NCBI GenBank assembly: GCA_948471335.1
Contig: CAOKRZ010000007.1
Span: 1 to 22,210 of the forward strand
Length of the DNA: 22,210 nucleotides
DNA from: an uncultured Christensenella sp.
Lineage (GTDB): Bacteria > Bacillota > Clostridia > Christensenellales > UBA1242
Reading direction: 5' to 3'
Shown here: positions 17,701 through 22,210 of the stretch, piece after piece
Layout: each line of letters starts with the position of its first letter
Position numbering within the stretch: the stretch's first letter is position 1
Position numbers and translations under genes: made by a program
The notes under the pieces: generated by a model
The model's input: the letters and a program-made list of their open reading frames with translations, nothing else
Told to the model about the DNA's origin: nothing
Databases searched by the model: none

Positions 17701-18992
17701 TAGACGTTTATGGCAGTGGAGAAACTTCTTCTGTGTTCGCGGTTGAAAATGGTTTCCTGCCTGATTCTTTAGGTGGAATCGCAGGTGTTGCAAGTGGTGA
17801 AATTTCAAACGCGGTTGTAAGTCAATCTTTCCGAGTTGGAAGCCTTAGCTCTTCTGCAACAACAGTTGAAAATGTTGGTGGACTTGTTGGTAAAGTCGCA
17901 AACGCAGGGCTTACAATGAAAAATGCGATTTTCAGTGGAAACATATCTGCAAGCGGCGGCAACATTGGCGGTGCTGTCGGGCAATCAAATCAAAGATTGG
18001 ATTTCTTTGAAATCGTTGTTAGTGGACAAACTCTCAGTGTTCAGGGCGAAAATCAAAATGTGATTATTGGCGGAATTGTCGGTTTAAGCACGGCCTTTGT
18101 CAATATGTCAAACAGCTATTGCACGACAAATATCAGTATCAATATTTACAACTACCGTTTAAAGATGGGTGCCAGCGCAGGCGGGCTTATCGCAAGCAGC
18201 ACTTATGCAAGCTTGAAGAATTGCTTCTCAAGAACAAACATCACAGCATCAATTGAAGATCGCTCTGTGGTGACTGATTCAAAGAATGCTGACCCAGAAG
18301 ATATTCTTGAGCCAGCTGGTACATCTGAAGGCGTCTTCTACAGTGGCGCAATCTCGCTTGTTATAAAAGGCGAGGCTTCACTCAATCACTTTGTTTATGG
18401 AATCCCTATGGAAACCGACTCGATCGCAAAATCTAAGGGAGGGGAACTTGAATTCTTCACAAATGATAATTCAAATTCTTCTTATAGCTATATGCTTCCT
18501 GGTGCTGAAGAAATTGTTTATGTAGATGCACAAGGCAATATTGCTTCAGCGAAAAACGCAACCTCTGTTTCTGGTGATTGGAGAGAAGATCAAACTGCTG
18601 TTCCTGCCGAATGGAAATTTGTACCAGAGAAGCTTAAATTATCAAATTCATATTTGGGTAAGTTCTATAAAATTGATAAGAATGTAGAAGTTACTCACAC
18701 TGATTCTGATGGCTTGAAAACAGTAAACAATGTTGAAAGTGTTTTTGACGTTGGAACTGAAAAAGCATACTTCGATTTCCTTGACAAGCGCTTCGTACTT
18801 TATGAAAATGAGTTTGTAAAAGCTTCTGACGGAAGCATTAAACAGCTCAGTGGGCTTAATGGCAAATATGTTGAAATTACATATTTGGAAGACGGATCAC
18901 TGAAGTTTGATGAAAACTCATATTTTGAAGGATTTGAGGATAGAGGAAGTCCATATCTATTCTTTGAGACAAATCTTTATTGGTTACACTAA
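8769..18992 (+). CDS. Giant cell-surface lipoprotein with Ig-like and GLUG-repeat blocks
   Basis: The protein has 3407 residues, about 46% of the window. A signal peptide ends in the lipobox F23-V-A-C26, so it should be lipid-anchored outside the membrane. Residues about 30-122 look like a Big_2 Ig-like domain (VSVSCDQESLTLLINEEG...GQSVLTATCEG). Long beta-rich Ig-like stretches fill most of 123-1019 and 1348-2283. Three blocks (about 1020-1347, 2284-2611, 2715-3210) carry GLUG-type motifs such as GGVVGGNRGDI, AGLVGANSGYI and GGLVGKVANAG, which in known proteins form beta-helix-like surface structures. No enzyme motif, LPXTG signal or C-terminal membrane helix is seen. The reading frame is intact for 10.2 kb. 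It follows the VirB4-type ATPase by 36 bases, so the two are probably cotranscribed. The ligand or role (adhesin, glycan binding, surface fibre) is unknown. Confidence 0.85.
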   Translation: MTKSKKLSLIICSLMLVLTSLFFVACGKPNYSKVSVSCDQESLTLLINEEGTLNFSINNMQKGMSQNLTFSLDGHSIVYEASAPSGGATSVSVKAIEAGQSVLTATCEGQKSCQVVINVLKPSQNLSNAENGLYVTDSKALEPNSSDFVFDPDAQLRNLVFNFYGKTERALSLTDIQQNGEFVNEFRKVFLVSNNEAKYLIFENSQAETFTLIQTQGRYSFAQAPKVEEGYSLPLDALEVNAGEKFTFIARYIDNEEKDLFVQRDFYVYSNLNKDSVNVDLTYDGPFAKELDDTIILIPNRVDSLVDYGMVKADFSIAASLEAQEFIRVSASFKDENVANKIEGVSYNYDGRLYFPFEITSATSQSLKTSLLVRFYYAGLENEKDDEVSVTIEVPIEIVYQPNDLIINDGNNETVVLYDKYNDDVSGWKSFYLNLNPTDALFDKVIVEFDNRRVSLRYRGEVIDSGKAELYDLSYPFEIRGLRENGLVTEEGEELSINVKVVYTLGDETYFEPVKEIKYVVERGAERIKFDPSYTFSESGMIFMSYNGDSSLEETFSALIAEGNFSNFDVNLERGDDVVNIVRLSDDKEKLENGDTRIKFNLKAKGYGIGIYRVTLDNGVRQTFSVRVMEELDFLSFSILQGESIVKKCTNIEKKEDNLGKTYFESEIFILHNNQPVDFKIYPNGKENSQAIEQAVIKARNEQGFTAFFDFENMLLRINAASNGSGDVTLSLSTYVISNFERKLVEIDYKINIVSYSFISNFKVEQVVGNGLSSASYIDLYANAIVQDSVKLQISGDSGFLFLDPNSGDYIPSEFDERFVYFTSNVSVSGELVGERMVYGKSYTLGGGIARFDTQSMTITPLRRGVFELYATVMQYSASQPRVFAIRVTVTDYIQVTEITTRREMKTLDFSAVDTKAEFVVYVSPENANTKAIKAVYTPTSDINIFGENGINVTTIDEREGIFLITLDASKFVYDDSYKGKVLGGELVVAPTDWLSGDVVVRGGIPIEITINYQTGDVLNPIILKDADDVFAIRNNLDAHYAIATAIDLAGVDMQPLGAFSGSIIGRSEYAKISGIKVSTGVHNDGTGVEAYDYGLFSEILSGALIRDVAFEGYFAIPDTDKNEGRRMGIVAGLNSGTLENVGVTLSQNCTVIANNNSNGLRLGGVVGGNRGDIVQGHISGFVLNDQVLKESKIATKITFYAGNNTISIDATNLDTGTANVAQIRAGGITARNIGTIRKTNNDSGLGYANYMAYANISVINRKPSAEIKDFIGGLVGASNQGSIYSDTDSIIVGGRIEGYHMVAGVVASFANDSLAQTQVTFKGITSRVFVRGNENVGAITAKINVNNGDTVSTFAVEAVDDLRTREESSMIIKYISSSNSSSDPVNNKTIAFGSFNNYLTALPTVVTYLKRTHRPAGELVDIGTDSYYGDYIEITTNQSGERSVSKQNFFTPDDKNLSVEKNRDFASFEKDKADAVDVYYMFYFKAGSVSFANGEDALASAQNVLDQDYNTVQSQSSLYPIIASKEIILEVNSNLLQIAHDGKMTVKGTGVVDVICRSVLNASDSMRFKILIVNYFNHSSEYSVLYPSLSTDIEPFPSEGSYVNILGSGTVNQYIRPNYSLFETEGLDDETSVANQIIQANGIMNVDGISVSLAPNTSLTALPEFTADFNVSVIDQMIILRRNQNLKDNLNFDVKIKPYLAVDGGKFYVNKEVSYQVRYQPVAISISSVKYDKASITTGQTLKDVIVLETTAAEDDIIVEILDGNNVVSENLKDEVNKNTLFRYSAERIGNSTSFNLSIQINTGSDAYNNRFNENIYKTYTLVVKAKSDPSVKIEIPLTYENVAISNILIDNYHSRPTGNETLPSSSDVSRLGEEGILALTISPDTADFDYILIENAQENRLPGNGYATFALVAKTTNSNLEPFENSLISGAITDDGIRLTLDDILKVYNAKDHENYHGVIYLSYIVSALGVSEGGTCTFIVTAVKDGKANVVKEKTVDLILQQYVYISLEGKETSSFTEPSYEVARGRKYKINIDSYGFNESEIEIEPEEGDKNSVVIVKEEGERYLQVLNAINYNGADGKTVTINVTAQSQDGYRYASSKMTLTIRDFVVNYNNATDANSDIIKGMDNGHINIQIGNSYSLEVDISSFIEFNENDDGVVRRVREFMNDLRDNGTWHVYTNLRGNVSTGESLDDVKETDLGSYDNAGFTKDTRLNMLYFSSNGSFNFVPLRTHTYSQNYYYFTFSARFKESANGQYAFDENGTKIVQTRFTFNVFTSSSNEHPIPIDKQQALMEMNEGAYYILTEDIVLNPSTFSPIVGNFKSFDGNGHTITFASNFDFGNAFNIGLFSRINEGSVVKNLKVALSGGDLDMSSNTHQVRFRTTSSGFNVGLIAGENNGVITNCEVTSLSLDNATYNTFLVVEGNENGGSGYVAGLVGANSGYITNSRSSIYARGIYNLSGIVGTNNGKIASTYFKNGVLIGLSSEQNVAGFAISNGQNGRIITSYVSGQNNRSTPFSLDTDHFIQSTTDEAGFVLNNQGVIEDSYSNIKMLGSSRMAGFVYENSGEIRKSFSLSILVDNSTSSAGFAMTNVGTTKDCFYFKNDQYNKGLVPVDFEGVEALDENGFKDYDANFANFIYSNSKTSDSVWFVSDGAVGGEDSLFGSTVFSAGRLELVSANIIAFAQSELQTSQADESTGDISYSYIQVAGAATGELKNPIIIYDAQTMENEILKYSDSNHLNNKNIRLVSDIDYQDFDNSSQIYKTIYAATLEGNGMEIRNMSLISNEKLNAAGMFAQLGYNALNRGVVMNVSLAPRNLAFPSTTSVGGLAGVATYSNVYNVSISTSNNLTIVGNNFVGGLIGRSAVSNDFKNLSSNVSVTANFRPSEDFRYIENRGGENQASYAGSVFGFMGQGELSYVYASEVGTVLGDRAGYIFGGIGAGADVKFVYSNIGNESRIKANRYGGMVAGENSGKISFIDVYGSGETSSVFAVENGFLPDSLGGIAGVASGEISNAVVSQSFRVGSLSSSATTVENVGGLVGKVANAGLTMKNAIFSGNISASGGNIGGAVGQSNQRLDFFEIVVSGQTLSVQGENQNVIIGGIVGLSTAFVNMSNSYCTTNISINIYNYRLKMGASAGGLIASSTYASLKNCFSRTNITASIEDRSVVTDSKNADPEDILEPAGTSEGVFYSGAISLVIKGEASLNHFVYGIPMETDSIAKSKGGELEFFTNDNSNSSYSYMLPGAEEIVYVDAQGNIASAKNATSVSGDWREDQTAVPAEWKFVPEKLKLSNSYLGKFYKIDKNVEVTHTDSDGLKTVNNVESVFDVGTEKAYFDFLDKRFVLYENEFVKASDGSIKQLSGLNGKYVEITYLEDGSLKFDENSYFEGFEDRGSPYLFFETNLYWLH
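11826..12809 (+). repeat. GLUG-rich block 1 of the giant lipoprotein
   Basis: Residues about 1020-1347 open with NPIILKDADDVFAIRNN and run into the DL-x-G...G-x-F-x-G pattern. GLUG-like units follow, including GIVAGLNSGTLENV, GGVVGGNRGDI and GGLVGASNQGSI. Block edges are approximate. Confidence 0.65.
15618..16601 (+). repeat. GLUG-rich block 2 of the giant lipoprotein
   Basis: Residues about 2284-2611 open with HPIPIDKQQALMEMNEGAYY and continue with LTEDIVL, FDGNGHTIT and NIGLFSRI. Units such as VGLIAGENNGVITN, AGLVGANSGYITN and SGIVGTNNGKIAS follow. Block edges are approximate. Confidence 0.65.
16911..18398 (+). repeat. GLUG-rich block 3 of the giant lipoprotein
   Basis: Residues about 2715-3210 open with LKNPIIIYDAQTMENEI and continue with LVSDIDY and LEGNGMEIRNMSL. 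At least eight GLUG-like units follow, among them GGLAGVATYSNVYNV, GGMVAGENSGKIS, GGIAGVASGEIS, GGLVGKVANAG and GGIVGLSTAFVN. It is the longest of the three blocks. Confidence 0.65.
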
Positions 18993-19022
18993 AAAAAGCA
19001 TCTAAAAGCAGATGCTTTTTTT
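18993..19022 (+). terminator. Intrinsic terminator of the giant lipoprotein gene
   Basis: GCATCT (18998-19003) pairs with AGATGC (19010-19015) around a 6-base loop. An A-run precedes it and seven T follow. It begins immediately after the stop codon and separates the unit from rpoB. Confidence 0.88.
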
Positions 19023-19044
19023 GTTTTCTTTGAATAAAGCAAAT

Positions 19045-19102
19045 ATTTTTGGAAAAAATTTTTAAAAAAATAGTTGACAAATACAGATGATGTTGGTATA
19101 AT
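19045..19102 (+). promoter_or_regulatory. Consensus sigma-A promoter of rpoB with UP-like A/T tracts
   Basis: TTGACA (19074-19079) and TATAAT (19097-19102) are both perfect and 17 bases apart. TG at 19094-19095 adds an extended -10. A- and T-tracts at about 19045-19071 lie where an UP element would contact the polymerase alpha subunits. Transcription should start near 19109 and give a leader of about 129 bases. Confidence 0.92.
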
Positions 19103-19159
19103 TATTGCAACTATTATAGCGCGTGTGGGAAAGAATATTGTTTTTTAACTAAAAAAAGC

Positions 19160-19200
19160 GGGTTTTGTGCCATTTTTTTATGACACAAAGTCCTTTTTTT
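19160..19200 (+). terminator. Attenuator-like terminator in the rpoB leader
   Basis: Bases 19160-19173 can pair with 19180-19193 around a 6-base T loop. The result is a 14-position stem with one C/A mismatch and two G:U pairs, followed directly by seven T (19194-19200). It lies between the rpoB promoter and start codon, so it could stop transcription prematurely. No convincing alternative antiterminator was found by eye. Confidence 0.55.
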
Positions 19201-19237
19201 GTCCTTTTTGCATGTGTTAGAATTGAAGGAGATATAC

Positions 19238-22210
19238 ATGAGCGTTAATGTAAAGAAAATCAAAAATGGCAAAGCTGAAAGATATACCTTTGGAAAGTGT
19301 GAAGATCTTATCCAGATGCCTCAACTTTTGGAAATCCAAAAGAGCTCTTACAAAAATTTTCTTGAAAATGGAATCAAGTCTGTTCTTGATGAATTTTTCC
19401 CACTCTCTGACTTCAGTTATAAAGCAAAAGTTTATATCACTGAAATTTTGCCTTTCACTGAACCAAAGTATTCAATCAAAGAGTGCAAACGTCGTGGCGC
19501 GACTTATTCTTCTCCACTTAAGGTGAAGGCTCGTTTTGTCGTTGAAGAAACTGGACAAGCTGTTGAGCAAGAAGTTTTCCTTGGCGATGTGCCAATGATG
19601 ACTGATCAAGGCTCTTTCATCATCAATGGAATTGAAAGGGTTGTGATCAACCAAATTGTTCGTGCACCAAGTGTTTACCTTCTTCGTGATAAAGATAACA
19701 ACGCAACACTTAAAGCCCAAATTATTCCTGTTCACGGAAATTGGATTGAAATTGAACAAGGCGCTAATGAAAACCTTAAAGTTGTTCTCGAAAGAAAAAG
19801 CAGAATTTCTCTGGGTGTTTTCCTTAAGTGCTTTGGCTTCACAAATGAAGAAATTCTCGATTGCTTTGGCAATAACCGCTATATCAAAAATGTTGTTGAT
19901 CGTGAAACTCAAGTAACTCAAGAAGACGCACTTCTTGAATTCTCAAGAAAGACTCGTCCATCTGACGTTGCATCTGCAGAAACTACAAGAGCTTTCCTCA
20001 ACACTTCACTTTTCGCTGACACTCACTATAACCTTTCTAGAGTTGGCAGATTTAAAGTAAACAAAAAGCTTGAACTTAAAGAAAGACTCCCTGGACTTGT
20101 TTCAGCTGAAACACTTGCAGATGGTGACGAAGTTATCATTAAAGCTGGTGAAATTTTCACTAAAGAAAGCGCAAAAGCTGTTCAAAATGCTGGAATTAAC
20201 CAAGTTTGGGTTCAACTTGCTGATAAAAAACACCTTATGAGAGGCAACTATCGCGTTACACTTTCAGAAGTTTTCCCTTGCAATCAAGAAGAACTTGGTG
20301 TTAACGAAGATGTTTACTATCCAATCCTTGCAAACATCTTAAAAGAAAACAAAACAAAAGAAAAGAGAATGGAAGCGATCAAAGCTTCTGCAAAAGAACT
20401 TGTTACAACAACTCTTACAATGGACGATATCCTTGCAACAATCAGCTGCTATCTTGACGTTCTTGAAGGAATTGGATCACTTGATAAAATTGAACACCTT
20501 TCAAACAAGCGTGTTGCAACTGTTGGAGAACTTGCATGTCAAGACTTCAGAAAGGGTGTTATCAAACTTGCAAGCAACATCAAAGAAACTCTTCAAGGAA
20601 GAGAGTTTGTTGAAGTTACACCTTCTCAAATTATGAATCCTAAGGCTGTGAACAAAGCGCTTCGTGATTTCTTCAGCCAATCACAACTCTCACAAATCAT
20701 GGATCAAAAGAACCCACTTTCTGGTATCACTCAGAAACGCCGTATTTCTGCGGTTGGACCTGGCGGTATCAAGAAGGAGCGAGCAGATCCTGAAATCCGC
20801 GATATTCACTACACACACTATGGCAGAATCTGCCCAATCGAAACACCAGAAGGACAATCAATCGGTCTTATCAACACTCTTGCTGGATTTGTTAGAGTCA
20901 ATGATTATGGATTCCTTGAAACACCTTACAGAGTTGTTGACAAAACAACTGGTGTTGTTACAAAGAAAGTTGAATATAAAATGGCTGATGTTGAAAATGA
21001 CAGTTTCATCGCTCAAGCAACTGAGCCACTCGACGAAAACGGACGCTTCATCAACAAGCGTATTGTCTGCAGACATGGTGCAACCATTATTGAAGTCCCA
21101 GCAAGTCAAGTTGACTATATGGACGTGTCTCCAAGACAAGTTATCTCAGTCGCAACAAGCCTTATCCCATTCGTAAACGGCGACGAAACAAACCGTGCGC
21201 TTATGGCTGCCAACATGCAGCGTCAGGCAGTGCCTCTTCTTAGACCAGAAGCTCCAATCGTTGGAACTGGAATTGAGGCAAAAGTTGCAAGAGACTGCGG
21301 ATGCGTTCACCTTGCAGAGCATGACGGAACAGTTACTTACGTTTCAGCTGATGAAATTCGCATCATGGCTGAAAACGGTCAAGAAGACATTTACACACTT
21401 ACAAAATTTGCAAAAGCAAACGATGACGTATGCTTCAATGAAAGACCTTGCGTTAAGAAAGGCGAAAAAGTTAAGAAGGGCGATGTCATCACTGACGGAT
21501 ACTCAACTGATAACGGCGAACTTGCCGTTGGAAAGAATGTTCTTATCGGTTATATGAACTGGGAAGGACAAAACTACGAAGACGCTATCCTTATCAATGA
21601 AAGACTTGTTAAGGAAGATGTTTACACTTCAATAACTCTCTATGATCAAGAAATCAAGTGCCGCACAACCAAACTTGGCGATGAACAAATCACACGCGAC
21701 ATCCCAAACCTTGGCGAAGACGCACTTAAAGACCTTGACGAAAACGGAATTATCAGAATTGGTGCAGAAGTTCATCCAAACGACATCTTGGTCGGAAAAG
21801 TTACACCTAAGGGTGAAACAGAACTTACACCAGAAGAAAGACTTCTTCGTGCCATTTTCGGAGATAAGGCAAGAGAAGTTCGCGACACATCTCTTCGCGT
21901 TCAACACGGAAAGGGTGGTGTTGTTGTTGACGTTCAAGTCTTCTCAAAGAAAAACAAAGACGACCTTGAACCTGGCGTAACTATGATGGTTCGAGTTACT
22001 GTTGCTCAAAAGAGAAAAATTTCTGTAGGCGATAAGATGGCGGGACGTCACGGTAACAAGGGTGTTGTTTCAATCGTGCTTCCAGAAGCTGATATGCCAT
22101 TCATGGCAAACGGCAAGCCACTTGACATCGTGCTCAGCCCTCTTGGTATTCCTTCTCGTCTTAACATCGGACAGGTTATGGAAGTTCACCTCGGTCTTGT
22201 TGCAAATGCA
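19238..22210 (+). CDS. rpoB: RNA polymerase beta subunit, 5' part (cut by window end)
   Basis: The first 991 codons of the beta subunit are present and the frame is open at the window edge. RpoB forms half of the RNA polymerase active-site cleft. Recognisable parts include the N-terminal GSFIINGIERVVINQ, the rifampicin region around 480-510, ETPEGQSIGLINTL, FGDKAREVRDTSLRV and the catalytic GDKMAGRHGNKG near 935. The start has a strong SD (GAAGGAGATATAC). In the rifampicin pocket, residues at E. coli positions 514, 526 and 533 are Ile, Gln (residue 499) and Val instead of Phe, His and Leu. The N-terminal cluster reads VRAPSVYL rather than the usual VRSPGVYF. The gene has its own promoter and leader rather than following rplJ-rplL; rpoC would be expected downstream. 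Confidence 0.99.
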   Translation, partial: MSVNVKKIKNGKAERYTFGKCEDLIQMPQLLEIQKSSYKNFLENGIKSVLDEFFPLSDFSYKAKVYITEILPFTEPKYSIKECKRRGATYSSPLKVKARFVVEETGQAVEQEVFLGDVPMMTDQGSFIINGIERVVINQIVRAPSVYLLRDKDNNATLKAQIIPVHGNWIEIEQGANENLKVVLERKSRISLGVFLKCFGFTNEEILDCFGNNRYIKNVVDRETQVTQEDALLEFSRKTRPSDVASAETTRAFLNTSLFADTHYNLSRVGRFKVNKKLELKERLPGLVSAETLADGDEVIIKAGEIFTKESAKAVQNAGINQVWVQLADKKHLMRGNYRVTLSEVFPCNQEELGVNEDVYYPILANILKENKTKEKRMEAIKASAKELVTTTLTMDDILATISCYLDVLEGIGSLDKIEHLSNKRVATVGELACQDFRKGVIKLASNIKETLQGREFVEVTPSQIMNPKAVNKALRDFFSQSQLSQIMDQKNPLSGITQKRRISAVGPGGIKKERADPEIRDIHYTHYGRICPIETPEGQSIGLINTLAGFVRVNDYGFLETPYRVVDKTTGVVTKKVEYKMADVENDSFIAQATEPLDENGRFINKRIVCRHGATIIEVPASQVDYMDVSPRQVISVATSLIPFVNGDETNRALMAANMQRQAVPLLRPEAPIVGTGIEAKVARDCGCVHLAEHDGTVTYVSADEIRIMAENGQEDIYTLTKFAKANDDVCFNERPCVKKGEKVKKGDVITDGYSTDNGELAVGKNVLIGYMNWEGQNYEDAILINERLVKEDVYTSITLYDQEIKCRTTKLGDEQITRDIPNLGEDALKDLDENGIIRIGAEVHPNDILVGKVTPKGETELTPEERLLRAIFGDKAREVRDTSLRVQHGKGGVVVDVQVFSKKNKDDLEPGVTMMVRVTVAQKRKISVGDKMAGRHGNKGVVSIVLPEADMPFMANGKPLDIVLSPLGIPSRLNIGQVMEVHLGLVANA

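Noticed and set aside
19225..19240. GAAGGAGATATACATG before rpoB, identical to the familiar T7 gene 10/expression-vector ribosome site
   Set aside because: It is embedded in a natural AT-rich leader with no vector sequence on either side. It is simply a good SD and an ordinary spacer.

Overview
The window looks like chromosomal DNA from a low-GC, spore-forming member of the Bacillota, probably an uncultured Clostridia-type lineage. The evidence is a SpoIIID regulator, a SpoIIQ-like LytM protein with a YwmB-like neighbour, a YlmC/YmxH-like PRC-barrel protein, Firmicutes-type HflX and RpoB, strong Shine-Dalgarno (SD) sequences at most genes, and hairpin-plus-U-run terminators. The species cannot be named from sequence alone. 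Stop codon use fits the standard code. No tRNA, rRNA, CRISPR array, IS element, relaxase or integrase was seen.

Positions 1-3023 hold a sporulation and housekeeping cluster. It contains a small proline-rich membrane protein, a YwmB-like secreted protein, a SpoIIQ-like LytM/M23 protein behind a sigma-F-like promoter, acpP, spoIIID behind a sigma-E-like promoter, and a small lipoprotein. A partly duplicated terminator closes it. Positions 3024-4784 hold hflX, apparently on a leaderless transcript, and a RimJ/RimL-type acetyltransferase, ending in a bidirectional terminator. The convergent minus-strand gene at 4783-5013 is a small DUF1858 CxxC redox protein. Positions 5126-5871 hold a double PRC-barrel protein with a second sigma-E-like promoter of identical geometry and a very AT-rich internal segment.

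Positions 6084-18992 are the most unusual part: a two-gene unit. The first gene is an 882-residue VirB4/TraE-type conjugation ATPase with a PrgI-like membrane hairpin fused at its N-terminus. Thirty-six bases later comes a 3407-residue lipoprotein built of Ig-like stretches and three GLUG-rich blocks. No other conjugation gene lies in the window, so the pair is a candidate dedicated export or surface-assembly system (inference).

Positions 18993-22210 hold the lipoprotein terminator, then an exact-consensus promoter with upstream A/T tracts, a leader with an attenuator-like terminator, and the first 991 codons of rpoB. Its rifampicin pocket carries Gln at the E. coli His526 position, so natural rifamycin insensitivity is likely. 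rpoB here is not preceded by rplJ-rplL. Intergenic gaps are all under 300 bases.
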